Shown here: piece after piece, positions 55,858-63,896 of the stretch
Layout of the letters: each line of letters opens with the position of its first letter
Position numbering within the stretch: position 1 is the stretch's first letter
Origin: Streptomyces sp. KL109B
GTDB taxonomy: Bacteria; Actinomycetota; Actinomycetes; Streptomycetales; Streptomycetaceae
DNA length: 64,000 bases
Assembly: GCF_030766935.1 (NCBI RefSeq)
Contig: NZ_JASERL010000004.1
Span: 248,001 to 312,000, forward strand
Reading direction: 5' to 3'
Position numbers and translations under genes: made by a program
The notes under the pieces: generated by a model
The model's input: only the letters and a program-made list of their open reading frames with translations
Database searches by the model: none
Told to the model about the DNA's origin: nothing

Positions 55858-55926
55858 GACTCGTCCCGCTTCGACCCCGCCGACGTACGCGCTTGGGTCG
55901 AGACGCAGACGGCGGTGGCTGCCTGA
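55858..55926 (+). pseudogene. xis: Excisionase (xis) C-terminal remnant
   Basis: 22 codons reading DSSRFDPADVRAWVETQTAV-AA-stop, the typical end of a small MerR-like excisionase of Streptomyces elements. The stop overlaps the integrase ATG (TGATG), the normal xis-int junction. The HTH half is missing. On the opposite strand next to it, 55817-55860 reads EWLTPDEVAE, which looks like an inverted piece of an xis N-terminus. Confidence 0.7.
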
Positions 55927-56318
55927 TGGTCGGACACATTCAGGACCGCTGGTCCAAGACCGAGCCCGGCCCGAACGCCAAGCCCGTCAAGGTCAAGAGC
56001 GACCGCCACGGCATCGGCCTCCGCTACCGCACCCGCTACATCGGCCCGGACGGCACCGAGAAGGGCCAGCACTACGCCGCCGCCCGCGAGCACGGCTAGC
56101 ACGCCCTACGGCACTTCTACGCCTCGGCGCTCCTGGACGCCGGAGAGAACATCAAGGCGCTGAGCCTCTACCTCGGACACAGCGACCCCGGGTTCACGCT
56201 CCGCGTCTATACGCACTTGATGCCGAGCAGCGAGACTCGGACCCGAAAGGCAATCAGCGCTATGTATGCGGCGGCCGGTCACTCGCGCGGCGACTCGGCA
56301 TCTGGAACGGCCGCGTAG
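55926..56318 (+). pseudogene. int: Tyrosine integrase with large internal deletion
   Basis: The first 57 codons (MVGHIQDRWSKTEPGPNAKP to RYRTRYIGPDGTEKGQHY) are the N-terminal arm-binding part of a pSAM2-type integrase. They run into TAG at 56097-56099. Immediately after, in the same frame, comes the C-terminal catalytic end: HALRHFYASALLDAGENIKAL, YLGHSDPGFTLRVYTHLMP with the box II His-x-x-Arg, the later His and the nucleophile Tyr. About 250-300 residues, including the first catalytic Arg, are gone. The product cannot be active. It marks the island as a dead element. Confidence 0.9.
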
Positions 56319-56334
56319 CAGAACGGGGGAGTTC

Positions 56335-56892
56335 GTGAACAGTGCCGTGATCGGACTGGTTGCCGCAGTGGTCGGCGTGACAGGCACCCTCCTGGCCCCG
56401 ATCTTCTCTCAGCGGCTGCTCGCTCGGAGCCAAGCGGATCAGTTCGATCAGCAACAAGCCGCCCTCCGCACTCAGTGGCTACGTGAGCAGGAACGCTTGG
56501 AGCTGACAGAGCGCCGTGGCTGCTACATCACAACAAGCGCCGCCTACTGGCGCTACCGCGTGCAGCTCATGAACTACCTTTGGCATGTGCATCGAGAGGA
56601 CCTCACTCCTGACGCACGTGCCGAGCTGGACGAGGCACGCCGTGCGCATCATTCGGCATTCGCCGAAGCGCAGTTGATCGCCTCGGCCGTCGTCCTGGCT
56701 CACTTGGATTCCATGGCAATAGCGCTGGGTGACGCCTACCGAAAGATCAAATTCCTGGAAGAGGGTGCGCCACGATCCAACGGTGCGTTCGAAGACATCG
56801 AAGGAGAACTTCAACAGCTCTGGGACCCCTGGCAAGAAATGCGGCGTGTCATGCGCGTTGATCTAGGTGCCAGCCACTCCCCCGTCCGCTGA
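56335..56892 (+). CDS. Membrane-anchored coiled-coil protein
   Basis: A 185-aa protein. One N-terminal membrane helix (AVIGLVAAVVGVTGTLLAPIF, about 4-24) precedes a long helical cytosolic part (QADQFDQQQAALRTQWLREQERLELTERR). GTG 56335 follows GGGGGA. It resembles small membrane proteins that I recall next to integrase genes in Streptomyces; function unknown. GC is below the window average. Confidence 0.7.
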   Translation: MNSAVIGLVAAVVGVTGTLLAPIFSQRLLARSQADQFDQQQAALRTQWLREQERLELTERRGCYITTSAAYWRYRVQLMNYLWHVHREDLTPDARAELDEARRAHHSAFAEAQLIASAVVLAHLDSMAIALGDAYRKIKFLEEGAPRSNGAFEDIEGELQQLWDPWQEMRRVMRVDLGASHSPVR

Positions 56893-56926
56893 CGTGGCCC
56901 AGAGACGGCCCAAGCCGCCTGACACG

Positions 56927-56961
56927 GCCCCTCATTGGCGAGAAAGTCGCTGGTGAGGGGC
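56927..56961 (+). terminator. Hairpin terminator with T-rich tail
   Basis: GCCCCTCA pairs with TGAGGGGC around an inner GCGA/TCGC stem and is followed by TGTTTCATT. It ends transcription 35 bp after the membrane protein gene. Confidence 0.8.
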
Positions 56962-56988
56962 TGTTTCATTCCCTCGTTCAGCGAGAAA

Positions 56989-57037
56989 CACCCAATCTTG
57001 CCGTACGGCCACCGCCTGGCGGAAACCCGTATCGAGG
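56989..57037 (+). repeat. Island-flanking direct repeat, right copy
   Basis: Matches 47556-47603 with about four differences in 48, same orientation, 9.4 kb apart. It lies 670 bp beyond the integrase remnant. The rest of 56962-57196 has no supported gene. The minus-strand frame 57075-57180 (LLDGQPVYGAARPAGTLRRA ... ELGA-stop) looks like an unplaced C-terminal gene remnant. Confidence 0.75.
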
Positions 57038-57196
57038 GGCGGGCCTGTCCTGGGAGCCGAGTACGTACGGCGGCTCACGCCCCCAGTTCGGTGTTCGCGT
57101 CGCGTGTCTGCGTGACGGCGCGGCGCAGCGTACCGGCCGGCCGGGCCGCCCCGTACACCGGCTGTCCGTCAAGCAGGTGCAGGGAAGATATCCGGG

Positions 57197-57580
57197 TCAC
57201 TGGACCGGGAACCAGCCGGAGAGGTGCTTGGCGATCGTGGCGACTTCGAGGTGGCCCTGGGCCACGTCCTCGACGAAAGGGCCCGCGATGCTGACGTGTG
57301 GCGGGGCGGTGCGGGCTCCATTGAAGGCGAGGAAGGCGATGCAGCACAGCCATGCGGTGCGCCTGTTGCCGTCGACGAGCGCGTAATTGCGTGCAAGGGA
57401 GTCGAGGAGCGCGGCGGCCTTCTCGTGGAGTGTCGGGTAGACCTCGGTGCCGAATACGTCGGCCTTGGGGCGCTCGACGGCCGAGACGAGCAGGCCGACG
57501 TCACGAACAGCGTGTTCGCTGCCCGTGACGCGGGTGACGACCTTCATGACTTCATCGAGCTGGAGGTACCGGAAGGTCAC
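57197..57580 (-). CDS. Doc/Fic-family toxin, altered motif
   Basis: A 127-aa protein of Doc length. The Fic core reads NYALVDGNRRTAW, where canonical Doc has His-x-F/L-x-D-G-N-K/R-R; the catalytic His position is Tyr. Doc toxins inactivate EF-Tu by phosphorylation and depend on that His, so this copy may be inactive or changed. ATG 57578-57580 overlaps the antitoxin stop (ATGA), the normal antitoxin-first order. Confidence 0.88.
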   Translation of the reverse strand: MTFRYLQLDEVMKVVTRVTGSEHAVRDVGLLVSAVERPKADVFGTEVYPTLHEKAAALLDSLARNYALVDGNRRTAWLCCIAFLAFNGARTAPPHVSIAGPFVEDVAQGHLEVATIAKHLSGWFPVQ

Positions 57581-57765
57581 TTCAGGTAGTCCAGGATTTC
57601 GCTGTGGCTGTCCATGAGGTCGTCGAGGACGGAGTCGATGGTCATTTCGGCACGCTCGTTGGCCTGGACGATCGCTTCAATCACCAACTCGTGCTTGCTG
57701 CGGTGCTCACGCTTGACCCGCTCGGCGAGCCGGGCGTCGACCGCCTCGGGGATGCGAAGGTTCAT
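57577..57765 (-). CDS. Ribbon-helix-helix-type antitoxin
   Basis: A 62-aa protein starting MNLRIPEAVDARLAERVKRE, a ribbon-helix-helix DNA-binding beginning. An acidic C-terminal helix (SVLDDLMDSHSEILDYLK) follows that would cover the toxin, as in Phd/Doc-like pairs. It would repress its own promoter; a palindrome lies 13 bp upstream of the start. Confidence 0.85.
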   Translation of the reverse strand: MNLRIPEAVDARLAERVKREHRSKHELVIEAIVQANERAEMTIDSVLDDLMDSHSEILDYLK

Positions 57766-57777
57766 AGCCAATTCCAG

Positions 57778-57798
57778 ATGGTACCGCGGCAGTACCAT
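57778..57798. promoter_or_regulatory. Operator-like palindrome of the toxin-antitoxin pair
   Basis: ATGGTAC-CGCGGCA-GTACCAT: perfect 7-bp arms with a 7-nt spacer, in the antitoxin promoter region. It is a likely autoregulatory site. Confidence 0.65.
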
Positions 57799-57854
57799 GC
57801 GGTCGGGGTGCAGAATACGGGTGCCACACGGCCCCGCCTGTGCCCGGTGTCGGT

Positions 57855-57884
57855 GCCGGCACCGGCACCGGCACCGGCACCGGC
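57855..57884. repeat. GGCACC hexamer repeat
   Basis: About five tandem 6-bp units, non-coding, upstream of the toxin-antitoxin pair. The remainder of 57799-58027 shows no gene. Confidence 0.8.
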
Positions 57885-58027
57885 TTGCCCGTCGCGATCG
57901 CTTCGCCCCGGCAACCAACGGGCCCGACCCAGGATGAACGGCATGCGCAGAGTGCGGCGGCTGCCTGTCATTCTTGAGCGGCCACACACCAGCCAGCCGC
58001 GTCACCGACGCGCCAGAACGGCACACC

Positions 58028-58160
58028 TACGGCGTGATCCAATTCGCCCACCCGAACGTGAACTTGTACGCGGCACTCAGCGCACGCCGATATTGACGCC
58101 CCCTGCGCAGTGCCACCGCCAGGGCGACGAGGAACAGCCCCGTAAAGCCTCCCGCGATGT
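58028..58160 (-). pseudogene. Truncated copy of the two-helix membrane protein
   Basis: The minus-strand frame reads FTGLFLVALAVALRRGRQ, then AAYKFTFGWANWITP-stop. It matches the C-terminal ~45 residues of the 54880-55212 product (FAALFLAALAVALWTGKR, TAYKFAFGWADWISP). There is no N-terminal half. The shared family at both places suggests duplication or recombination between related elements. Confidence 0.8.
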
Positions 58161-58248
58161 GGTGCCGTCGTACGCGACGGGCGCAGGTCTTGTGGGGGTC
58201 GGGGCGGGAGCGGGCTGGGGATGATCAGGGCGTGGGTACGCTCGCGGC

Positions 58249-61200
58249 GTGCCGATTCCGAGCGAGTTGTCCACAGAAGTGAACCCGCAGAACCCGCACC
58301 TTCGCTTCGCTCTCCTCGGCCCGCCCCAGGCCTGGCACGGCGACGTCGGCCTGGAGCTGGGGCCGGTTCGCGAGCAGGCGCTGCTGGTCGCCCTGCTGCT
58401 GCGGCCGGGCCGCACGGTCAGCCGGCGGCAGCTGCTCGACGGCGTGTGGGGGACGGAGCCGCCCGGGACGGGGAGCAGGGTCATCCCCGTGTACGTGCAT
58501 CGGTTGCGCCGCCGTCTCGGTGTCCGCGGAGGAACGCGGCCGGTGATCGAGACCGTTCGTGGCGGTTACCGCTTCGCCGCCCAAGACGGGGCGTACGTGG
58601 ACGTGGCCCGGTGGGAGGAGGCCGTCGCCGAGGGGCGCGCGGCGAAAGGGGCCGGGGATCGGGAGGCCGCCGTGGAGGCGTGGTCCCGGGCGCTGGAACT
58701 GTTCCGCGGCGAGCCCTTGGCCGGGATACCCGGGCCCTTCGCGGAGGGCGAGCGGCTGCGGCTCACGGAGCAGCGGCTCCTGGTGGTGCAGGAGAAGGTG
58801 GACTGCCAGCTCCGTTCCGGTCGGCATTCCGAGGCCCTCGGGGAACTGTTCTCCCTGACGACGGCCCACCCGTACAACGAGGCCCTGGCCGTTCTGCTGA
58901 TGCGTGCCCTGCACGCCGCCGACCGGCAGTCCGACGCGCTGGACGTGTACGCGACGGTGCGCCGCCGCCTGGTGGACGAGCAGGGCGTGGAACCCGGCCC
59001 CGAACTGCGCCGGATCCACGAGGCGGTCCTCCGCGGCGACACCCCGGACGCCACTCCACTGCCGGCCGACACACGCCAGAGCCCGACCCCGGGCCCGCAC
59101 CCGGAACCCACCCCCCGTAGACACCAAGCCCGCCACGAACTTCCCGTCGACACAAGCAACTTCACGGGCCGGGAACGCCAGCACCGACTCCTCCTCACCC
59201 CCACCGACCCCCACGAGGTCACCATTCGGGCCGTCGACGGCATGGCGGGCGTCGGGAAGACCGCCCTGGTGGTGCGCGCGGCGCGGGAGCTGCGCGGCCG
59301 GTACCCCGACGGCTGCCTGTTCGTGGAGCTGCACGGGCACCGCGAGGACCGCGAGACCGTGGGCAGGCAGCGCGTACTGCGCCGATTACTCCGGGCGGTG
59401 GGCGCCGGCGCGGGCGAGGACTGCGAGGACCTGGACGAGCTGGCCGCCTCCTGGCGCGCCGCGACCGCCTCCCTCCGCCTGCTCCTCGTACTCGACGACG
59501 CCTCCCGCGCCGAACAGGTACGCCCCCTGTTGCCCGCGGGACCCGGCTCCCTGGTCCTGGTGACAAGTCGCCAACGCCTGACCGGCCTTGACGCGGACCG
59601 CAGGGTCTCACTCTCCCCACTCGGCATCGACGAGGCGACGGAACTGCTGACCCGCATCGTCGGCGGCGAAGAAGAGGCAGAGGAAGAGGAGTCAGAGGAA
59701 GAAGAGGTAGAGGGTGGTGGAGTGCGCCGTGAGCGGGCCGCCGTACGCGAGTTGGCCACCCTCTGCGGACGACTCCCGCTCGCGCTGCGTATCGTCGGCG
59801 CCCGCATCCAGGACCGCCCGTCCTGGGCCGTGGACGCCCTGGCGGCCCGGCTGACCGACGACGAGCGGCGCCTCGACGAACTCACCGTGGAGGACCGGAG
59901 CGTAGAAGCCGCGTTCGGGATCTCGTACGCCCGGCTGTCCGCCACCGAACAGCGCGCCTTCCGGGTCCTCGGCCTGTCGCCGACCGTACGTCTCGACCGG
60001 CTGACGCTCGCCGCCCTCCTCGACGACATCCCGCCGGACGCCGAACGCGCCCTGGAGAACCTGGCCGACGCGAGCCTGGCGCAGCGGGTGACCGCCGACC
60101 GCTACCGCCTGCACGACCTGGTCGCGGTCTACGCGCGACGCGTCGCCGCCACGTCTCCCGCCGAGGCCTCGGCCGCCCGCGAACGCGTGTTCCGGCTGTA
60201 CGTGGCCGCCGCCCGCTGCGCCAGCGACTGGGGAACCTCGTCCACCCCGACCGGACCGCGGGGCACCGGCCCCTTCACGGGCTGGGAGGAGGCGACGGCC
60301 TGGCTGGACGAGGCGGGCGGCGAACTCGTCGACGTGGTCGGTCAGGCGGTGGCCGTCGGCCGGATCGACGAGGCGTGCTGGATCGCCGAGGGCCTGGTCG
60401 ACTACCTCACCCGGCAGGGCCGGTTCCACGAGTGCCGCGCCACGCTCGAAATGTTGCTTCCGCTGCTGCCGCGGGCCGGCGACCGGCGGATGGACTCCGC
60501 GCTGCGGATCGGCCTCGGGATTCTGTACGGGGTCCAGGGCCGTTATCGGGAGGCCCGTGGCTGGTTCGGCGAGGCCCTGGACATCGCGCGCCGGGCCGAC
60601 GACCGGCATGAGCAGGCGCGCGCATCGGCCGGTCTCGGGACCTTCGCCAATCTGGAGGGGCGGGTCGCCGAGTCCATGAACCACTTCGCCGAAGTCCTGC
60701 GTCTCGCGGGCGAGTTGAGGCACGACGAGTGGCTGATGGGTTCGATCATGACGCGCGCCGGCGACATGCACCATCAGCTCGGCGAGCACGACAAGGCGTA
60801 CGACCGCTATCTGAAGGCGATCGCGCTGGCCGAGAAGGCGGGCAGCCCCAGGCTCCTGGGCAAGACCCTGCTGCGCCTCGGCGGTCTCCAACTCGACCTG
60901 GAGCGGCCCACCGAGGCCGTCGGCACCCTCCGTAAGGCGGAGAGCCTGGCCAGGCGCCTCGGGGATGTTCCCCTGTACTCCGCCGCCCTCGACCGACTGT
61001 CCACGGCCGAGGCCGAGTTGGGCAACGTAGCGGCGGCGGCCGAACTGCGGCGCCGGTCGCGCACCGTCCTGGACGAGGGCACCGACGCCGCCCCGGGGTT
61101 CGCGATCCGGCACCGGCTGCTCTGGCACGACGCCGTGGCCGAGGACCTCTCCGGCTCCCGCGACTTCTTCGAACGCGGCACCGCCCTGCCCGACGCGGAC

Positions 61201-61371
61201 GCCAACCGGGCGAGAATCTCCCGCGCGTTGGACGACCTCGGCGACCACGACCGGGACCGCGACCGGGACCACGGCCGCGACCACGACCACGACCGACGGC
61301 CGCGCCGGGGCTCGGCGGATTCAGCAGATTCGGCCGATTCGGCGGATTCAGCCGATTCAGCGGATTCCTAG
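58249..61371 (+). CDS. SARP-NB-ARC-TPR regulator (AfsR-like)
   Basis: The 1040-aa protein has an OmpR-like winged helix (about 18-100), a bacterial transcriptional activation domain (about 107-255) and a Pro-rich linker (255-295). An NB-ARC ATPase follows with P-loop GMAGVGKTALV (about 331-341), LLLVLDDAS and VLVTSRQRLTGL, and then about eight TPR-like repeats (about 640-960). This AfsR architecture activates secondary-metabolism genes, with ATP binding controlling oligomerisation. An acidic insert of Glu residues near 470-485 and a C-terminal D/H/R-rich then SAD-repeat tail are low complexity. GTG 58249. Its target genes are not evident. Confidence 0.93.
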   Translation: MPIPSELSTEVNPQNPHLRFALLGPPQAWHGDVGLELGPVREQALLVALLLRPGRTVSRRQLLDGVWGTEPPGTGSRVIPVYVHRLRRRLGVRGGTRPVIETVRGGYRFAAQDGAYVDVARWEEAVAEGRAAKGAGDREAAVEAWSRALELFRGEPLAGIPGPFAEGERLRLTEQRLLVVQEKVDCQLRSGRHSEALGELFSLTTAHPYNEALAVLLMRALHAADRQSDALDVYATVRRRLVDEQGVEPGPELRRIHEAVLRGDTPDATPLPADTRQSPTPGPHPEPTPRRHQARHELPVDTSNFTGRERQHRLLLTPTDPHEVTIRAVDGMAGVGKTALVVRAARELRGRYPDGCLFVELHGHREDRETVGRQRVLRRLLRAVGAGAGEDCEDLDELAASWRAATASLRLLLVLDDASRAEQVRPLLPAGPGSLVLVTSRQRLTGLDADRRVSLSPLGIDEATELLTRIVGGEEEAEEEESEEEEVEGGGVRRERAAVRELATLCGRLPLALRIVGARIQDRPSWAVDALAARLTDDERRLDELTVEDRSVEAAFGISYARLSATEQRAFRVLGLSPTVRLDRLTLAALLDDIPPDAERALENLADASLAQRVTADRYRLHDLVAVYARRVAATSPAEASAARERVFRLYVAAARCASDWGTSSTPTGPRGTGPFTGWEEATAWLDEAGGELVDVVGQAVAVGRIDEACWIAEGLVDYLTRQGRFHECRATLEMLLPLLPRAGDRRMDSALRIGLGILYGVQGRYREARGWFGEALDIARRADDRHEQARASAGLGTFANLEGRVAESMNHFAEVLRLAGELRHDEWLMGSIMTRAGDMHHQLGEHDKAYDRYLKAIALAEKAGSPRLLGKTLLRLGGLQLDLERPTEAVGTLRKAESLARRLGDVPLYSAALDRLSTAEAELGNVAAAAELRRRSRTVLDEGTDAAPGFAIRHRLLWHDAVAEDLSGSRDFFERGTALPDADANRARISRALDDLGDHDRDRDRDHGRDHDHDRRPRRGSADSADSADSADSADSADS
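61312..61368 (+). repeat. 9-bp tandem repeat at SARP C-terminus
   Basis: Six in-frame units encode Ser-Ala-Asp repeats, ending one codon before the stop. Confidence 0.88.
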
Positions 61372-62288
61372 ACCGGGTCGCCGTTCTCGTTCAGCCACTC
61401 CACACCGTTCCCACCGGTCCGGGTGAGGCTCTTGGGGATGGCGGACTCCGGGTACTTCCAGTGGATGTTGAAGTAGCCGGGCGCGTTGGTGAGGGACCTC
61501 AGGTCGCACACCGGGTCGCCGACGATGCAGAACCGCCTGACCGGTATCCCCTCGAAGTTCGCCGGCCCCGCACCGGGCGCGGACGCCACGCCGGGTATGC
61601 CGAGCCCCTTGGGAACACGCGCCCCGAAACCGGTGTCGGGCTGCATCGGATCGGCGTAGAGCATGCCGTCGACCTGCGACCGCGGGATCCCGGTGTTCCC
61701 CTTCGCGATCTTCTGCAGCACCTCGTCCGCCGCCTGGGCACCCTGCGAGTAGCCGGTGATCGTGAGCTGGGCGTCGGGGTGCGCGTTGTGGGTGTCCTGC
61801 GCCGCCTTCAACCCCCGCTCGATACCCAGTTGCACACTGGCGTCGTACGTCGGCGAGGTCAGGGCCTCCGGGTTGACCTTCCCCGACGGCTCGACGAGTC
61901 CGCCGGAGGGGCCTATGAGCGGGCCCGCGGAGGCCGGGTAGCAGACCTTGATCGCGGCGGCACCGAGCCCGAACGCCTGGTTCGCGGCGTCGTACGAGGA
62001 CGTGGTGTTGGGGCAGCCGTCCTTGTTCGTGGTGGGACCGGTGCCGCCTATCTCTATGTAGTAGTGCTCAGCGCCCGCCGTGCCCTCCGCACCCGCCGCG
62101 CCCTCCGCATGCGCGGCCGGCGCGAACGCGACGGCGCCACCGGCGGTCAGTACCGCCGCCACGGCAGTGGCGCGGACAACCCCTGCGGCCCTTGCGGCCC
62201 TTGCGGCCCTTGCGGCCCTTGCGGCCCTTGCGGCCCTTGCGGCCCTTGCGGCCCTTGCGGATCCTGCCACCTTGTTCGTCTTCGACAT
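61368..62288 (-). CDS. PE-PPE/cutinase-like secreted hydrolase
   Basis: A 306-aa protein. The alpha/beta-hydrolase part starts at HYYIEIGGTGPTT and has the nucleophile elbow ITGYSQGAQAADEVL, with the later Asp in GDPVCDL and a His near NIHWKYPES. PE-PPE-domain enzymes are esterases. The N-terminus is unusual: MSKTNKVAG is followed by nine Arg-Ala-Ala-type units before the hydrophobic core and the AHA cleavage site, giving an overlong, highly charged n-region. The stop codon overlaps that of the convergent SARP gene within one CTAG. ATG 62286-62288 is the chosen start. Confidence 0.85.
   Translation of the reverse strand: MSKTNKVAGSARAARAARAARAARAARAARAARAAGVVRATAVAAVLTAGGAVAFAPAAHAEGAAGAEGTAGAEHYYIEIGGTGPTTNKDGCPNTTSSYDAANQAFGLGAAAIKVCYPASAGPLIGPSGGLVEPSGKVNPEALTSPTYDASVQLGIERGLKAAQDTHNAHPDAQLTITGYSQGAQAADEVLQKIAKGNTGIPRSQVDGMLYADPMQPDTGFGARVPKGLGIPGVASAPGAGPANFEGIPVRRFCIVGDPVCDLRSLTNAPGYFNIHWKYPESAIPKSLTRTGGNGVEWLNENGDPV
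62185..62256 (-). repeat. 9-bp tandem repeat, eight units, in signal peptide
   Basis: Eight perfect GCGGCCCTT units (plus a partial ninth) encode Ala-Arg-Ala repeats in the n-region of the PE-PPE signal peptide. A perfect array suggests recent slippage expansion. Confidence 0.92.
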
Positions 62289-62444
62289 GACGCGATGTCC
62301 CCCTCGGATCGTGAACGTGCCGGACAACCAACGCGGTTGACGCTAGGCACCGGTGTTCACATCCCGTTGTCATCTCGATGACAACGCAGGTGGCTCGGCA
62401 TGCGGCGGGCCGGAGGGGGGCCACCCGCCCAGCCAACGACGCCA

Positions 62445-63896
62445 CTACTCCCCTTCGTCGGGCGACTTCCTCTTACGGCCCAGGACGACCGACGCGCCGC
62501 CCACCAGCACCAGCAGCACCGCGATGCCCGCGATGATCGGCGTCGCGTTGGAGCTGCCGGTCTCGGCGAGGTCCGTACCGGTCCCGTTCTCGCTGCCGCT
62601 GCCGGTTCCGCCGACGGACGCCGGGCTCGGCTGCGTCGTCGTCTGGGTGGTCAGGCCGCCGTCCGCCGCAGAGCCCGCCGCGGCGGTCGTCTCGCAGTCC
62701 AGGACGCCCCGCAGCCGCTTCTCGAAGCCGTGCGGCCCCTTGATCGTGAAGTCGTACGCCTGGTCCTCCTGCAGGGGTATCGTCACCGTCCGCTTCGCCT
62801 TGGCCGGGATCGTGTGCCGGGTCCCCATCAGCGTGAACGTGTACGGCGCGGCACCGCTGTTGGTGGCCGTGATGTCGACGCCGTGCCCGGCGCAGTTCTC
62901 GCGCGCGGACAGCGCGGGCACGGCGCCCTCGCTCCCCCAGTTCGCCGTCGCGGTCGCGGAGACCGTGGACTCGCTCGAGCCCGCGAGTATCTGTGTCTGG
63001 CTTCTGCTGTCGGACGCGAAGGCCCGGCCGACCGGAACCGTCGTCGACGCCTGCACGGTCAGCTCCGCCGAACCCGCCCTGGACCCCTTCGGTACGTCGA
63101 AGTAGAGCCGGCTGCCGTTCTTCGCTTCGGTGACGCGCTCCCCCTTCTCGTCGACGAGTCGGACCCCGCCCGCGGCGGCCTCTGCGGGCGGCAGCACCGT
63201 GACGCCGTCGGCGTTCGTGTGCACGGTGACCGGGCCGAGGCGCTCGCCCGGCAGCCCGGAGACGGCCTGCGGCGACAGGGTCAGCGAGGCCTGCGGCTCC
63301 GCCAGGTCGCGCGCGCCGCGCTGCAGATAGTCGGCGAGCTTCTCGGCGGCGGGACTGACGGCGTCGACGTCGACCTTGTCGTGCTTGTTGGAGTATCGCC
63401 AGATCGCGACCTGGGTGCCGGCCGCCGCCTGCTGCTCGGTCAGGCTTCCCGCATGCGCCTTGCGGGCGAGCGCGGCGAGGTCGTTGACCTGCGGGTACGA
63501 GTTCTGCAGGATCCAACGGATGCGTCCCGCGTCCGCGTTGTCGTGCAGCGACGTGCCGGACCAGGACGTCTCCCGGTACTTGGCGTCCGGCTGCGTCGGG
63601 TTGTGGATGTCGACGCAGTACGTCTGGAGCGTCCCGCCGTCCTCGACGGACATCCGGAACAGGCCCGCCGACACCTTCTCGTCCTTCCCGGCCTCGTGGA
63701 TCACAGCCGAGTCGTACGTCTCCAGGCCACCCAGAGTGGCGCTCGCACCACTCTGTTCCGTGGCACCGTCGTCGGCGTGCGCGACACCCGCGCCGGATAT
63801 CGCGCCGCTCGCCATCAGTCCCGACATCAGGGCCGCCACGGCGAGACGGGCTGCGCCTCGCCCACGCCGCGCGGTCCATGAGCACACTGAAAACAC
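62445..63896 (-). CDS. Thioester-domain surface protein with LAETG sorting signal
   Basis: A 483-aa protein from GTG 63894-63896, with AAGGGG upstream. It has a signal peptide (to AHA near 42). A thioester domain follows (about 50-210) in which Cys of TYCVDIHN and Gln of GTQVAIWRYSN can form the internal thioester used to grip partners covalently. Two beta domains (about 215-300, 320-420) and a Thr/Pro/Gly-rich spacer lead to LAETG, a membrane helix and RKRK. LAETG is a class E sortase motif typical of Streptomyces, so the protein is anchored to peptidoglycan. No sortase gene is in view. The 104 bp upstream to the window end hold its promoter. Confidence 0.92.
   Translation of the reverse strand: MFSVCSWTARRGRGAARLAVAALMSGLMASGAISGAGVAHADDGATEQSGASATLGGLETYDSAVIHEAGKDEKVSAGLFRMSVEDGGTLQTYCVDIHNPTQPDAKYRETSWSGTSLHDNADAGRIRWILQNSYPQVNDLAALARKAHAGSLTEQQAAAGTQVAIWRYSNKHDKVDVDAVSPAAEKLADYLQRGARDLAEPQASLTLSPQAVSGLPGERLGPVTVHTNADGVTVLPPAEAAAGGVRLVDEKGERVTEAKNGSRLYFDVPKGSRAGSAELTVQASTTVPVGRAFASDSRSQTQILAGSSESTVSATATANWGSEGAVPALSARENCAGHGVDITATNSGAAPYTFTLMGTRHTIPAKAKRTVTIPLQEDQAYDFTIKGPHGFEKRLRGVLDCETTAAAGSAADGGLTTQTTTQPSPASVGGTGSGSENGTGTDLAETGSSNATPIIAGIAVLLVLVGGASVVLGRKRKSPDEGE

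Noticed and set aside
62185..62256. CRISPR array
   Set aside because: Nine-bp perfect units with no spacers, in frame within a signal peptide; the same holds for the other short arrays in the window.
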